Assembly: GCF_000591055.1 (NCBI RefSeq)
Contig: NC_020388.1
Location: 1 to 64,000 of the forward strand
From: Natronomonas moolapensis 8.8.11
GTDB taxonomy: Archaea; Halobacteriota; Halobacteria; Halobacteriales; Haloarculaceae
Length of the DNA stretch: 64,000 nt
Direction: 5' to 3'
The position numbers and the translations under genes are program-made. Within the stretch, counting starts at the first letter, position 1. Every line of letters begins with the position of its first letter. Of the stretch, positions 47,227 to 56,671 are shown piece by piece. The notes beneath the pieces are model-generated. The model searched no databases, was not told where the DNA came from, and saw only the letters and a list, made by a program, of their open reading frames with translations.

Positions 47227-48138
47227 ATGGGATTCGACGACTGGGTCTCCGTCTCCGCCGAAAAGATCCGGAAAAAAGGGGCCGAGGGGCTCGGTGACGT
47301 CGCCTACGACCTCTACGCCGGCCTGTGGTGGCTTGCCTGGCCGCTTCCGCGCGGAACGAACGTCTACGAGCGCGAGTGGGACCTCCTCGTCATCCTCGAC
47401 GCCTGTCGCGTCGACCTCCTCCGATCGGTCGCCGACGAGTACGAGTTCCTCGGCGACATCGAGCGCGTCGAGTCGGTCGGCAGTATGTCGAAGGAGTGGA
47501 TGGCGAAGACGTTCACCGACGAGTACGCCGACGAGGTGGCCGAGACGGCATACGTCACGAGCAACGTCTTCTCGGAGCGGATACTCGATGGCGACCGCTT
47601 CGGGACCTTCGAGGAGGTGTGGCGCGACGGGTGGGACGAGGCGGCTGGCACCGTCCTCCCGCGGACGATGACGGACCGCGCGATCCAGACCGCCCGCCAG
47701 GACGATCCCGACCGGTTGATTGTCCACTACGTCCAGCCACATCACCCGTTCGTCGGCCTCGATTTGGGGTTCGACGCCGATCCGTTCGGCCCGGCGCTCT
47801 CCGACACCGTCGTCGACGCGCTCCGGAAGGACAAAATCGACCGGGAGACGTTCTGGGACGCCTACCAGGACAACCTCCGGTTGGTCCTCGACGACCTCGA
47901 ACTCCTGCTCTCGAACGTCGACGCCGACCGCGTCGCGATCACGGCCGACCACGGCGACGCTCTCGGCGAGTGGGGGATCTACGATCACCCCGTCGGCTGT
48001 CTGCACCCCGCGGTTCGGACAGTGCCGTGGACGACCACGACCGCGACCGACCGCGAAACGCACGACCCCGAGATCGACCGCGAAACCGGCGACTCCGACG
48101 TCGAGGACCGCCTCCAGGCGCTAGGATACGTGGGATAG
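47227..48138 (+). CDS. Sulfatase-like/alkaline phosphatase superfamily protein
   Basis: This 303-residue protein has the metal-binding start LLVILDACRVDLL and a C-terminal ITADHGDALGEWGIYDHP, as in sulfatases and phosphopentomutases. The sulfatase C/S-x-P-x-R motif is absent, so true sulfatase activity is unlikely; a phosphotransferase on glycans or lipids is possible. The start at 47227 (MGFDDW) avoids an unsupported N-terminal extension. It is divergent from the GT2/flippase pair. Confidence 0.82.
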   Translation: MGFDDWVSVSAEKIRKKGAEGLGDVAYDLYAGLWWLAWPLPRGTNVYEREWDLLVILDACRVDLLRSVADEYEFLGDIERVESVGSMSKEWMAKTFTDEYADEVAETAYVTSNVFSERILDGDRFGTFEEVWRDGWDEAAGTVLPRTMTDRAIQTARQDDPDRLIVHYVQPHHPFVGLDLGFDADPFGPALSDTVVDALRKDKIDRETFWDAYQDNLRLVLDDLELLLSNVDADRVAITADHGDALGEWGIYDHPVGCLHPAVRTVPWTTTTATDRETHDPEIDRETGDSDVEDRLQALGYVG

Positions 48139-48163
48139 GACGGATTTACAATGGTGACCGCGG

Positions 48164-48907
48164 CTACCGCCGGACGACGAACACCGACAGATCAGAAAAG
48201 GCCGTCTCCTCCCGGGAGTCGACGTCGGCGGCCAGCTCCGACAGCGACGTGTGCGTGATCGCTTCGTCGTCGTGGGTCAGCCGCTCGCAGACGAGCGCCT
48301 CGTGGTCCGACGCGCCCGCCCCGAGCAGCCGGGCCGCAATCCGCTCGGGCATCCAATCGAACGGCCGGGGGAGAACGAGCAGGTGCCGGTCGCCGACGTC
48401 GCGTTCGAGCCGTTCGAGGTCGGCCTCGATCGGACCGCTCTTGTGGAGGGTGACGAACGTCGTCTCCTCCATCGGCGTCCGCGCCCGCGAGGCGGCGATC
48501 TGCAGCGATGAAATCCCGGGAATCACCTCGACGGGCGCGTCGACGGCCGACTCGACCTTGCCGACGAACTGGTAGCCGGAGTGGTTCGGATCGCCCATCA
48601 GCACCGCCGTCCCACGTTCGCCACCGGCGACGCGGTCTCCGAACTCGGCGAGGACCTCGGGCTCGTCGTCGTAGCCGCAGGTCAACGCGTCGCCGGTGAT
48701 CTCGCTCTCGACGAACTCGACGACGGTCCCGAAGCCGACGACGACGTCGGCATCGCGGATGGCCCGCACACCCCGCGGGGTGAGATACTCGGGGTCCCCG
48801 GGGCCGATCCCGACGGCGCACACCGGATCGGTGTCGGATGCGGCGGCTTCCGGGCGTTCGGCCGCGAACGCCCCCGGATCGTCCGGGAACTCGACGCCGT
48901 CCGTCAT
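48164..48907 (-). CDS. cbiE: Cobalt-precorrin-7 (C5)-methyltransferase
   Basis: This 247-residue SAM-dependent tetrapyrrole methylase has an acidic lead (about 1-27), then VCAVGIGPGDPEYLTPRG, ADVVVGFGT, MGDPNHSGYQFVGKV and PGISSLQIAAS. It methylates corrin C5 in the late steps of the anaerobic pathway; the separate C15 enzyme CbiT is not in the window. Its start overlaps the cbiC stop (ATGA), indicating coupling. Confidence 0.9.
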   Translation of the reverse strand: MTDGVEFPDDPGAFAAERPEAAASDTDPVCAVGIGPGDPEYLTPRGVRAIRDADVVVGFGTVVEFVESEITGDALTCGYDDEPEVLAEFGDRVAGGERGTAVLMGDPNHSGYQFVGKVESAVDAPVEVIPGISSLQIAASRARTPMEETTFVTLHKSGPIEADLERLERDVGDRHLLVLPRPFDWMPERIAARLLGAGASDHEALVCERLTHDDEAITHTSLSELAADVDSREETAFSDLSVFVVRR

Positions 48908-49617
48908 CGCTTCACCTCCACGTCGCCCTCGCGCGCGTCGCTCGCGACGTGGACCAACTCGTTCGTCAGCCCGGCGGCGAGGCCACTGCCGCCGCGGCGG
49001 CCGACGTTCGTGATCGCCGGTACGCCGTGTTCGGCGCAGACCTCCCGGATCCGCTCTCGGCTCTCGGCAGCCTTGACGAAGCCGACCGGCGTGGCCACGA
49101 CGACGGCCGGGCGGGTCCCCTGTTCGATGCAGTCGGCGAGCGAGAGCGCCGCCGTGGGGGCGTTGCCGATCGTCGCAATCGCGCCGTCGTAGACGCCCTC
49201 GCGGTCGAGTTCGAGCACCGACGCGGCGGTCCGCGTCATCCCGGTCTCGGCGGCCAACTCCGCGCCGTTCCCGATCGCCTTCCGGACCGGGCAGTCGTGG
49301 CCCCGCCCCGTGATGCCCGCTTTGACCATCGTGATGTCCGTGACGATCGGGCGCTCCTCGAGGACGGCCCGAGCGCCGACCCGCACCGGTTCGGACTCGT
49401 CCGCGCCGGTGAACCGCATCAGGTACTGGAACTCCGAGTCGCCGGTCGCGTGGACGGACTTCGCGCGGATCCGGTCGGCGAGCGTCTCCTGGGGAACCAA
49501 CTCGTGGACCCGATCCATGCTGGTCTCGGCGATCTCCATCGCGTTCGACGTCGTCGCCCCGAGGTCGGCGTACGCCTCGAAGTCGTCCCCGTCGTCGTCC
49601 GCTCGCTCAGTCGTCAT
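48904..49617 (-). CDS. cbiC: Cobalt-precorrin-8 methylmutase
   Basis: This 237-residue enzyme moves a methyl from C11 to C12 to form cobyrinate. Characteristic stretches are EDDGDDFEAYADLG lead-in, FTGADESEPVRVG, ITMVKAGITGRGHDC with the catalytic histidine, IGNAPTAALSLADCIE and ATPVGFVKAAESRE. It overlaps the cobN end by 11 bp and the cbiE start by 4 bp, so the three form one unit. Confidence 0.93.
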   Translation of the reverse strand: MTTERADDDGDDFEAYADLGATTSNAMEIAETSMDRVHELVPQETLADRIRAKSVHATGDSEFQYLMRFTGADESEPVRVGARAVLEERPIVTDITMVKAGITGRGHDCPVRKAIGNGAELAAETGMTRTAASVLELDREGVYDGAIATIGNAPTAALSLADCIEQGTRPAVVVATPVGFVKAAESRERIREVCAEHGVPAITNVGRRGGSGLAAGLTNELVHVASDAREGDVEVKR

Positions 49618-52600
49618 CGCCGGTCACCCCCCCGACCACGTCCGGGTTGGACGAACGCTCCTCTATGTCACCGTCGACCCGGAGGTTGAGGTCGGTCAAC
49701 CGCTCTTCGGTCTCGTCGTCGGCGTCCCAGAGGCCGCGTTCGATCGCCTCCAGTAGGGTGTCCGTGATCGACTCGAGCGCCCAGGGGTTCACATCGCGCA
49801 TCCACTCCTGTCGGTCCTCGTCGAAGGCGTACTTCTCGGCGACGGCCTCCCAGAGGGTGTCGCTGACGACGCCGGTCGTCGCGTCCCAGCCCAGCGTCAC
49901 GTCGACAGTCTGTGAGAGATCGCCCGCGCCCTTGTAGCCGTGTTCCTCCATGGAGTCGAGCCACTCGGGGTTCAATACGCGGGCGCGCATCGCCTTCCGG
50001 ACTTTTTCTTCGTTGGTGTACACCGAGACGTTGTCAGGGTCCGAGGAGTCGCCGACGTAGGAGGCCGGCTCTTCACCGGAGACCTCCGCGACGGCGGTGA
50101 TGAAACCGCCGTGGAAGGCGTACCAATCGGAGGAGTCGAACTCGTCCTGTTCCATCGTGTCCTCGATCTTGACGGTCGCGTCGACGCTGCCGAGCCGCCG
50201 ACGGAAGGCGTCGTGATCCTCGCTCACCCGCCCTCGGGAGCCGAGCGCGTAGCCACCCCACTGGACGTACACCTCCGCCAGATCGGAGCGATCCTCCCAG
50301 TTGCCCTCGTCGACGGCCTTGTTCGTGCCCGCGCCGTAGCCGCCCGGTCGGGTGGTAAAGACCCGCGGCATCGCGGCATCGCGTGCCGCCTCGGGCTCTA
50401 GCCCCTCGGCTTTCAGTTCCTCTGTCTCCTCCTCGACGTGTTTCTTGACGTAGTTCATCTCGTGTGGTTCATCGAGGTCGACGACCGCCTCGACCGCGTC
50501 GTGGACGACCCCTGCCGCCTGCGGGAAGGCGTCCCGGAACAGCCCAGAGACGCGGGTCGTCGCGTCGATCCGCGGGCGACCCAACTCCCCGAGGGCGATC
50601 GGCTCGACGTCGTCGATCCGGCCCGCGTCGGTCCAGACCGGTTCGACGCCCATCAGCGCGAGCACCTGCGCGATCGTCTCCCCGCGCGTGCGAACCGTCG
50701 GGGTTCCCCAGGCGACGACGCCGATCTCCTCGGGGTACTCCCCCGCCTCGCTGTGGTGGCGTTCGAGCGTCCCCTCCGCGACCTCCCGGCCGACCGCCCA
50801 GGCCGACTTCGCGGGGATCTTCCGGGGGTCGAGCGTGTAGAAGTTCCGTCCCGTCGGCAGCAAGTCGACGCCACCGCGGGTGGGCGCACCGGAGCCACCC
50901 GGCGGGACGTACTCGCCGTTCAACGCGTCCGCCGTCCGCGGTATCTCCGTTTCGGCCCCGCGAACGCGGGGGGCGGCCTCCTCACAGATGTACGCGAGCG
51001 CCGCCCGTAGGTCGTCGTGGGCGCCCCCCTGTACCCGGGCGTCGCCGAGTGCGTCGACGTCAACGACCATGAGGTTCATCGTCGTCTCGTCGCCGGGACC
51101 GGCGTCGGGTTCGGCTTCGGGCACGTCGAAGTCGTGACCGGCGAGTGTCTCGACCAACTCGACGCTCAGTTCGTGGACTTCGTCGGCGGCTTGTGAGTAC
51201 GTCATCCCAAGCGTCTCGTCGTACTCGCCGGGCGAGTCGAGCATCGTCCCGTAGTCGATGCCGAGCACGCCCGCGACCGACTCCCGCAGCGACGGTGCGC
51301 CGGGGTTCTCGAGCCGCGTCAGCGCGATCAGGTACTCGACGAGGCGATCGTCCTCCGGCGGTTCGCCAAGCGTGTGCAGGCCCATCCGGATCTGGGTCGT
51401 CTTCACGTCCGTCAGGTAGGCGTGGACGCGCTCTACGAGCTCGTCGATCGGCACGTCGTCGCCGGAGACCTCGCCGTCCGCGAGCGTCGTCCCCGCTTCC
51501 TCGGGACCGCGGACGTCGGCCCGCTCGTCGATGCTCCCTTCGATCCCCAACTCGACGGCGAGGTCCAACTCGTCGATCGCCTCCCGGAGGAGCTGTTCGA
51601 CCGCCTCGCCGGCCTCGCTGCCGGCCTCGCGGTACTGGTCGGCGAGTTCCTCCAGCTCCGCGAGGTCGTCGTAGGTGCCAGCCTCGGCCATCGGCGGCGT
51701 GAGGTAGTCGACGACGGCGGCGTACGACCGGCGCTTGGCCTGCGTCCCCTCGCCGGGGTTGTTGACGATGTAGGGGTAGACGTTCGGCAGGTCCGCCACG
51801 AGCGCGTCCGGCGCGCTCTCGGCGTCGAGGCCGACGGTCTTGCCGGGCAACCACTCCAGGGAGCCGTGCGTGCCGAGGTGGACGACCGCGTCGGCGGCGA
51901 ACTCCTCGCGGAGCCATTTATAAAAGGCGTAGTAGTCGTGGGGCGGCTGGAGGTCGGAGTCGTGATACACCTTCGAGGGATCCATCCCGAACCCGCGGGG
52001 CGGCTGGACCGTCACGAGGACGTTGCCGAACGCCGCGCCGGGGATCGCGAAAGGGCGCTCGGGGGGGTCGCCCCACTCCTCGAGCACGTTCTCGCGGAAC
52101 CCGGCGTCGGCCTCAGTCCACCACTCGGCGTACTGCTCGGTGGAAACGACGTCGACGGAGAGGTCGCGAACGTCCTCGGGGGCGACCCACCGGTCGTCCA
52201 GCGTCAACTGCGAGGTGAGCGTCCCGATCAGTTCCTCGCCCGAATCCGGGAACCGACCGCCGAGGTCGTAGTCCCGCGTCCGCAGTTCCGACAGCAGGTT
52301 CACCGTCGACTCGGGCGAGTCGAGGCCGAAAGCGGTGCCGATGCCGTCGTCGCTCGGCGGGTAGTTGTGCAGCACGACCGCCACGTTCTTCTCGTCGTTC
52401 GGGGTGTAGCGCAACTCGGCCCAGTTGACCGCCAGCGAGGCGGCGTGTTCGATCCGGTCTTCGATCGGGAAGTGCTGTTTCGGCGCGGAACCGATGCCGG
52501 CCTCGTCGTCGGTGCGTTCTTTCCCGGAGATCGGATGGGTGATGACGTTGCCGTCGAACTCCGGCAGCGCGACCGAAAGGGCGAGTTCGAAGCCCATCAC

Positions 52601-53485
52601 GCCCGTATCGCTGGCGTCGTACCGCGACCGCGAGCGCATCGTTGTCACTGTCTGGATCACCGGGACGCCGAGCCGCTTCAGGAACACCGTCTCGGCGTCG
52701 CCGCCCTCGTCGTTCGCGTCGCGGCCCCGCTCGGCCATCGACAGCGAGAACATGAACGACGAGCAGACCGCGTCGACGAGCGATTCGCCCGCCTCGTTCG
52801 TGAGCCAGTTGTCGACGACCCACTCGGCATCCTCTTGCTCCTCGGAGTCGGTGACGGGGTTACAAAACACCGGCAGCGCGTTCGCCCCTTCGGCCTCGAT
52901 GGCTCGAACCAACGCGTCGACGTAGCGGGTGTTCTCGTGGGTCCAGTGGGACTCGTAGAACCAGACGGCGACGGTCGGCCGGCCGTCGTCGAGGGCCGCG
53001 TAGAGCTCTTCGACGGACGCGCCCGGATGATCGGGGTGATACACCCCTTCGGTTGGCAGCGCAACGGGATCGTCGTACTCGGGGCTCTCCGGCGTGAACC
53101 GGTCGGTCAGATACCGGACGCAGTTCGCCAGGTTGGCGCTGCCGCCGCGCTCGAGGTACGCCGAGACAGTCTCCCGGACGCTTCCGGGGACGGTCGTGTC
53201 CTCGACGGCGAAGGCGTCGCCGGTCGCCTTGACGACGACCGGAATCCCGGCCTCGTAGCAGCGATCGAGCGCGCGATCGTAGCCGGGCATGCTGTCCTGG
53301 TCGCCGTGAAGCCACAGGACGACGACGTCACAGCCGGCCAGTTCCTCACAGAACGCCTCGACGGCCTCCGGCTCGTCGAGGTCGCTCTCGGATCGAGCGA
53401 CGAGGTCGGCGTCGACCTCGCCGGCGGCGCGGGCGAGCGCGCCCAATTCGTTTTCGGTCGCGGTGTAGAGTCCGACGGTTGCCAT
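49607..53485 (-). CDS. cobN: Cobaltochelatase-type large subunit CobN
   Basis: This 1,292-residue protein resembles CobN/BchH, the large metallochelatase subunit that binds the tetrapyrrole. The signature HLGTHGSLEWLPGK lies near residue 545; GTPTVRTRGETIAQ and GLHTLGEPP are further conserved blocks. The start at 53485 is the first Met of the family N-terminus (MATVGLYTATENE); the frame continues far upstream but there it is antisense to the chelatase subunit at 53520. It leads cobN-cbiC-cbiE, divergent from chlID with about 34 bp between starts. Confidence 0.95.
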   Translation of the reverse strand: MATVGLYTATENELGALARAAGEVDADLVARSESDLDEPEAVEAFCEELAGCDVVVLWLHGDQDSMPGYDRALDRCYEAGIPVVVKATGDAFAVEDTTVPGSVRETVSAYLERGGSANLANCVRYLTDRFTPESPEYDDPVALPTEGVYHPDHPGASVEELYAALDDGRPTVAVWFYESHWTHENTRYVDALVRAIEAEGANALPVFCNPVTDSEEQEDAEWVVDNWLTNEAGESLVDAVCSSFMFSLSMAERGRDANDEGGDAETVFLKRLGVPVIQTVTTMRSRSRYDASDTGVMGFELALSVALPEFDGNVITHPISGKERTDDEAGIGSAPKQHFPIEDRIEHAASLAVNWAELRYTPNDEKNVAVVLHNYPPSDDGIGTAFGLDSPESTVNLLSELRTRDYDLGGRFPDSGEELIGTLTSQLTLDDRWVAPEDVRDLSVDVVSTEQYAEWWTEADAGFRENVLEEWGDPPERPFAIPGAAFGNVLVTVQPPRGFGMDPSKVYHDSDLQPPHDYYAFYKWLREEFAADAVVHLGTHGSLEWLPGKTVGLDAESAPDALVADLPNVYPYIVNNPGEGTQAKRRSYAAVVDYLTPPMAEAGTYDDLAELEELADQYREAGSEAGEAVEQLLREAIDELDLAVELGIEGSIDERADVRGPEEAGTTLADGEVSGDDVPIDELVERVHAYLTDVKTTQIRMGLHTLGEPPEDDRLVEYLIALTRLENPGAPSLRESVAGVLGIDYGTMLDSPGEYDETLGMTYSQAADEVHELSVELVETLAGHDFDVPEAEPDAGPGDETTMNLMVVDVDALGDARVQGGAHDDLRAALAYICEEAAPRVRGAETEIPRTADALNGEYVPPGGSGAPTRGGVDLLPTGRNFYTLDPRKIPAKSAWAVGREVAEGTLERHHSEAGEYPEEIGVVAWGTPTVRTRGETIAQVLALMGVEPVWTDAGRIDDVEPIALGELGRPRIDATTRVSGLFRDAFPQAAGVVHDAVEAVVDLDEPHEMNYVKKHVEEETEELKAEGLEPEAARDAAMPRVFTTRPGGYGAGTNKAVDEGNWEDRSDLAEVYVQWGGYALGSRGRVSEDHDAFRRRLGSVDATVKIEDTMEQDEFDSSDWYAFHGGFITAVAEVSGEEPASYVGDSSDPDNVSVYTNEEKVRKAMRARVLNPEWLDSMEEHGYKGAGDLSQTVDVTLGWDATTGVVSDTLWEAVAEKYAFDEDRQEWMRDVNPWALESITDTLLEAIERGLWDADDETEERLTDLNLRVDGDIEERSSNPDVVGGVTGDDD

Positions 53486-53519
53486 AAGTTTGATAAACTC
53501 CGTTTGTGTTAAAACAACT

Positions 53520-55649
53520 GTGTTTGATCTCGCCGACGATAAAAGCGTTTCCACGCCGTTCGGGGCGGTGGTGGGCCAACGCCAATTGAAGCAGGCACTT
53601 CTGTGTGTCACCGCCGACGACGGCCTCGACGGCCTGCTCGTGACCGGCGAGAAGGGGACCGCCAAATCGACGCTCGTCCGCGGTCTCGCGGGACTGCTGC
53701 CCGACCAACGCGCTATCGCGGACTGCCCGTACGGCTGTCCGCCCGACGACCGGAGCCGGCAGTGTCGCGACTGTCGCGACCGGGCGACGGTTCCCGTCGA
53801 GACGCGGGCCGTGCCGCTCGTCACCCTCCCGCTCGGCGCGAGCCGGGACCGCGTCGTGGGGACGCTTTCGGTCTCGGACGCCCTGTCGGGGGAGGCGACG
53901 TTCGAGCCCGGGCTGCTAGCGCGGGCCAACCGCGGACTGCTGTACGTCGACGAGGTGAACCTCCTCGACGACCACCTCGTCGACGTGTTGCTCGATGCGG
54001 CCGCCTCGGGAGTCAACCGGGTCGAGCGCGACGGCGTCAGCCGGACCCATCCCGCCGAGTTCACGCTCGTCGGGACGATGAATCCCGAGGAGGGCGACCT
54101 CCGGCCGCAACTGCGGGACCGCTTTGCGCTCTCTGTCGAGGTCGAGGGCGAACGCGACGTCTCCGACCGGGTCGCCATCATCGACGACGACCTCCGCGAC
54201 GGCCGGCCCGAGGAGGCCGACGACGACACCGACGCCCACCGCCGGCGGTTGCGGCGCGCCCGCGAGACGATCGAGTCGGTCGCGCTGACGGACGAACAAA
54301 AGCGGGAGATCGCCGAACTCTGTCTCGAGGCCGGCGTCGACGGCCACCGCGCCGACATCGCGACCGCCCGGGCCGCGCGGGCGCTCGCCGCCCTCGACGG
54401 TCGGCCGACGGTCGTACGAGACGACATCCGGACGGCGGCGTCGTTCGCGCTCGGCCACCGGATGCGCTCGACGCCCTTCGAGGACGCCCCGGACGCCGAC
54501 GACGTGATCGACGACCACCTCGAGGACGAGGGCGAAAACGAACAGGAGGGCGGCGACGCCGAGTCGTCCGAGGACGATGCCGGGGACGGCTCGGAGGCGG
54601 AGGGACCCGGGGACGGCGACGGGGAGGCCACAGCGGGCAGCGACGGCGGCGGTGACGACGCCGCGGACGGCGACGAGTCCGAGAGTCGAGACGGCGACGG
54701 ATCCGACTCCGAGAGGGGTCCCGATGACGGCGACACGCCCGGCGACCACGACGGGAGCGACCGGACGCCGACCGAGGCCGGGTCGGAGCCCTCCGAAGAG
54801 GACGACGGGAGCGCGGACGGCCCCGACGGGGACGACGCCGACACGGACGAGGCGGAGCCGGCGACGCCGCTCGTCCCCGGCCAGTCGGTCGATCCGGCGG
54901 AGGGGGCCGCCGCGCCCGACGTCGACGCGCCCGAAACGGACCGGGGAGACGGCTCCGGGCGCGCCGAGTCGACGCCGTCGACCCGAAACGAGGGGGTCAG
55001 CGTCCGGACGGAGCGGGCCGACGCCGGCGGCGGCATCGACGCCGCCGCGTCGGTCCGGGCCGCCGCGACCCGGGGCCGCGACCGCGTCGAATCGCGGGAC
55101 CTCCGGCGGTCGGTTCGCTCGGGGGCCGGCGAGGCGCTCGTCGTCTTCGCCGTCGACGCGAGCGCCTCGATGCGCCCCGCGATGGCGGCGACGAAGGGCG
55201 TCACGCTCGAACTGTTAGAGGACGCCTACACCGAACGCGACAGCGTGTCGGTCGTCGCGTTCGCGGGCGAGGACGCGGAGGTGTTGCTCCCGCCGACCGA
55301 TTCCGTCACGCTCGCGGCGCGACACCTCAAGGAGCTGCCGACCGGTGACCGGACGCCACTGCCGGCCGGGCTCCGGACGACCGCGGAAGTGATCGACCGG
55401 GTCGACCCCGAGGCCGCCGTCGCCGTCGTCGTCTCGGACGGCCGGGCCAACGCCGCCGCGAACCCGACCGCGGACACCCGGGCGGCCGCCGAGGCGCTCG
55501 CGGCGACCGGCACCCGGGTGGTCTGCGTCGAGGCGGGCGACGAGCGCGGCCTGCTGGCCGACGTCGCCTCGGCGACCGGCGGCACGCTGTTGGATCTCGA
55601 CGCCCTGACCGCCGACCGTGTCGAGCGCGAACTCGCGGACTCGCGGTAG
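53520..55649 (+). CDS. Fused ChlI/ChlD-type magnesium/cobalt chelatase subunit
   Basis: This 709-residue protein joins an AAA+ ATPase (Walker A TGEKGTAKST, Walker B GLLYVDEVNLLDD) to a long Asp/Gly/Glu-rich linker (about 330-510) and a C-terminal von Willebrand A domain with the MIDAS motif DASAS. In BchI/BchD and CobS/CobT these parts are separate subunits; here one chain carries both. It should drive CobN. The GTG at 53520 begins the family-like VFDLADDKS; a TTG at 53490 would add ten residues. It is co-oriented with cbtB-cbtA. Confidence 0.93.
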   Translation: MFDLADDKSVSTPFGAVVGQRQLKQALLCVTADDGLDGLLVTGEKGTAKSTLVRGLAGLLPDQRAIADCPYGCPPDDRSRQCRDCRDRATVPVETRAVPLVTLPLGASRDRVVGTLSVSDALSGEATFEPGLLARANRGLLYVDEVNLLDDHLVDVLLDAAASGVNRVERDGVSRTHPAEFTLVGTMNPEEGDLRPQLRDRFALSVEVEGERDVSDRVAIIDDDLRDGRPEEADDDTDAHRRRLRRARETIESVALTDEQKREIAELCLEAGVDGHRADIATARAARALAALDGRPTVVRDDIRTAASFALGHRMRSTPFEDAPDADDVIDDHLEDEGENEQEGGDAESSEDDAGDGSEAEGPGDGDGEATAGSDGGGDDAADGDESESRDGDGSDSERGPDDGDTPGDHDGSDRTPTEAGSEPSEEDDGSADGPDGDDADTDEAEPATPLVPGQSVDPAEGAAAPDVDAPETDRGDGSGRAESTPSTRNEGVSVRTERADAGGGIDAAASVRAAATRGRDRVESRDLRRSVRSGAGEALVVFAVDASASMRPAMAATKGVTLELLEDAYTERDSVSVVAFAGEDAEVLLPPTDSVTLAARHLKELPTGDRTPLPAGLRTTAEVIDRVDPEAAVAVVVSDGRANAAANPTADTRAAAEALAATGTRVVCVEAGDERGLLADVASATGGTLLDLDALTADRVERELADSR

Positions 55650-55683
55650 GGGCGACTCCCAGAGGTCCGGGACCGACCCAAAG

Positions 55684-55705
55684 TTTTACAACCTCAGTTG
55701 TAGAA
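55684..55705 (+). promoter_or_regulatory. Palindrome upstream of cbtB
   Basis: TACAACCTCAGTTGTA is a perfect 6-4-6 inverted repeat within TTTTACAAC...GTTGTAGAA. It lies about 20-35 bp before the cbtB start, where it would overlap or abut the promoter, so it is a candidate operator for a cobalt- or cobalamin-responsive repressor. A loosely similar TTTGTGTTAAAACAAC lies between cobN and chlID. Confidence 0.5.
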
Positions 55706-55720
55706 AGCCAAATATAATTT

Positions 55721-55906
55721 ATGAGCACGAACGAAACCGTCGGGGACCGACTCGACGTCGTCCGAACCGAACTGACAGCCACACAGATCGCCGCGGGACT
55801 CGCCTTCGGCACCGCGATCGTCTTTGCGCTCATGTTCGTCCAGGAACCGCTCGTCCACGAGTCGATGCACAACTTCCGCCACGCCGCCGGCATCACCTGC
55901 CACTGA
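55721..55906 (+). CDS. cbtB: Cobalt transporter subunit CbtB
   Basis: This 61-residue protein has one transmembrane helix (about 22-42) and a C-terminal HESMHNFRHAAGITCH tail with His and Cys residues suited to metal binding. It matches CbtB, the small subunit predicted from comparative genomics to work with CbtA in cobalt uptake. A palindrome sits upstream and cbtA follows after 3 bp. Confidence 0.92.
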   Translation: MSTNETVGDRLDVVRTELTATQIAAGLAFGTAIVFALMFVQEPLVHESMHNFRHAAGITCH

Positions 55907-55909
55907 CGG

Positions 55910-56632
55910 ATGATCGCCGACTACCTTCGACGCGGCGTCGCCGCGGGGGGTGTCGCCGGGATCGGCTATGGGCTATACATGGCGCTCGTCGGCAACCCTC
56001 TCAGCGCGTACGTCGAACACGCGGCCCACGACCACACTCACGGCGGCGGCGGACCCGTCTCGGAGGCGACGACAGCCGCCGTCAGCGCCGGCAGCGGGCT
56101 GTTGTGGGCGATCCTGCTCGGCGGTGTCTTCGCTGTTGCGCTGTACCTCCTCGAACCGGCACTGCCGGGGTCGGCAACCGCCCGATCGTACGTTCTCGCC
56201 GGAGCCGGGTTCCTGACAGTCTCCGGTGTCCCGTGGCTGGCGCTGCCGCCCGCCGCGCCCGGGGCGATCCATCAGTACCCGATCGGCGCCAGGATGCGAG
56301 CCTACGTCGGATTGATGTTCCTCGGCGCGATCACAGCCGCGGCGGCCGTCCTCGCGTACAAGCGGGCGGGCAGACGCCACGTCGGTCTCGGGGTCGTCGC
56401 CGGCGCGGTGCCCGTCCTGCTCGTCGCCGTGGTCCTCGCCGTCGCCGCGCCGACGGTGACGACGTACCCCGACCACCCCGCCGACCTCGTCGCCGCCTAT
56501 CAGGGGTTGGCGGTCCTGACGCAGGCCGGAATCTGGGTCCTCGTCGCCGGGGCGTTCAACGCGCTGTCCCGCCGGAGACCGGGAGCCGAAAACGAATCGA
56601 CCCACGCGAGCGACGAGGCGCTCGTCGGGTGA
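55910..56632 (+). CDS. cbtA: Cobalt transporter subunit CbtA
   Basis: This 240-residue membrane protein has about six hydrophobic helices. A His-rich loop (HAAHDHTHGG) lies after the first helix, and the IHQYPIGARMRAY segment is typical of CbtA. With CbtB it forms a predicted cobalt importer. Start is the ATG 3 bp after cbtB. Placement next to the chelatase genes supports cobalt supply for cobalamin. Confidence 0.9.
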   Translation: MIADYLRRGVAAGGVAGIGYGLYMALVGNPLSAYVEHAAHDHTHGGGGPVSEATTAAVSAGSGLLWAILLGGVFAVALYLLEPALPGSATARSYVLAGAGFLTVSGVPWLALPPAAPGAIHQYPIGARMRAYVGLMFLGAITAAAAVLAYKRAGRRHVGLGVVAGAVPVLLVAVVLAVAAPTVTTYPDHPADLVAAYQGLAVLTQAGIWVLVAGAFNALSRRRPGAENESTHASDEALVG

Positions 56633-56671
56633 GACGGAGATGAACCGACGGATACCCCGGAGTGCTCGCCC

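Noticed and set aside
47227-48138. Calling this gene a true sulfatase
   Set aside because: The C/S-x-P-x-R motif needed for formylglycine formation is absent; only the superfamily metal motifs remain.
53486-55204. An open frame that extends cobN upstream by over 570 codons
   Set aside because: It is antisense to the fused chelatase gene; the extension is Ser/Arg/Pro-rich, lacks family similarity, and a normal CobN N-terminus begins at 53485.
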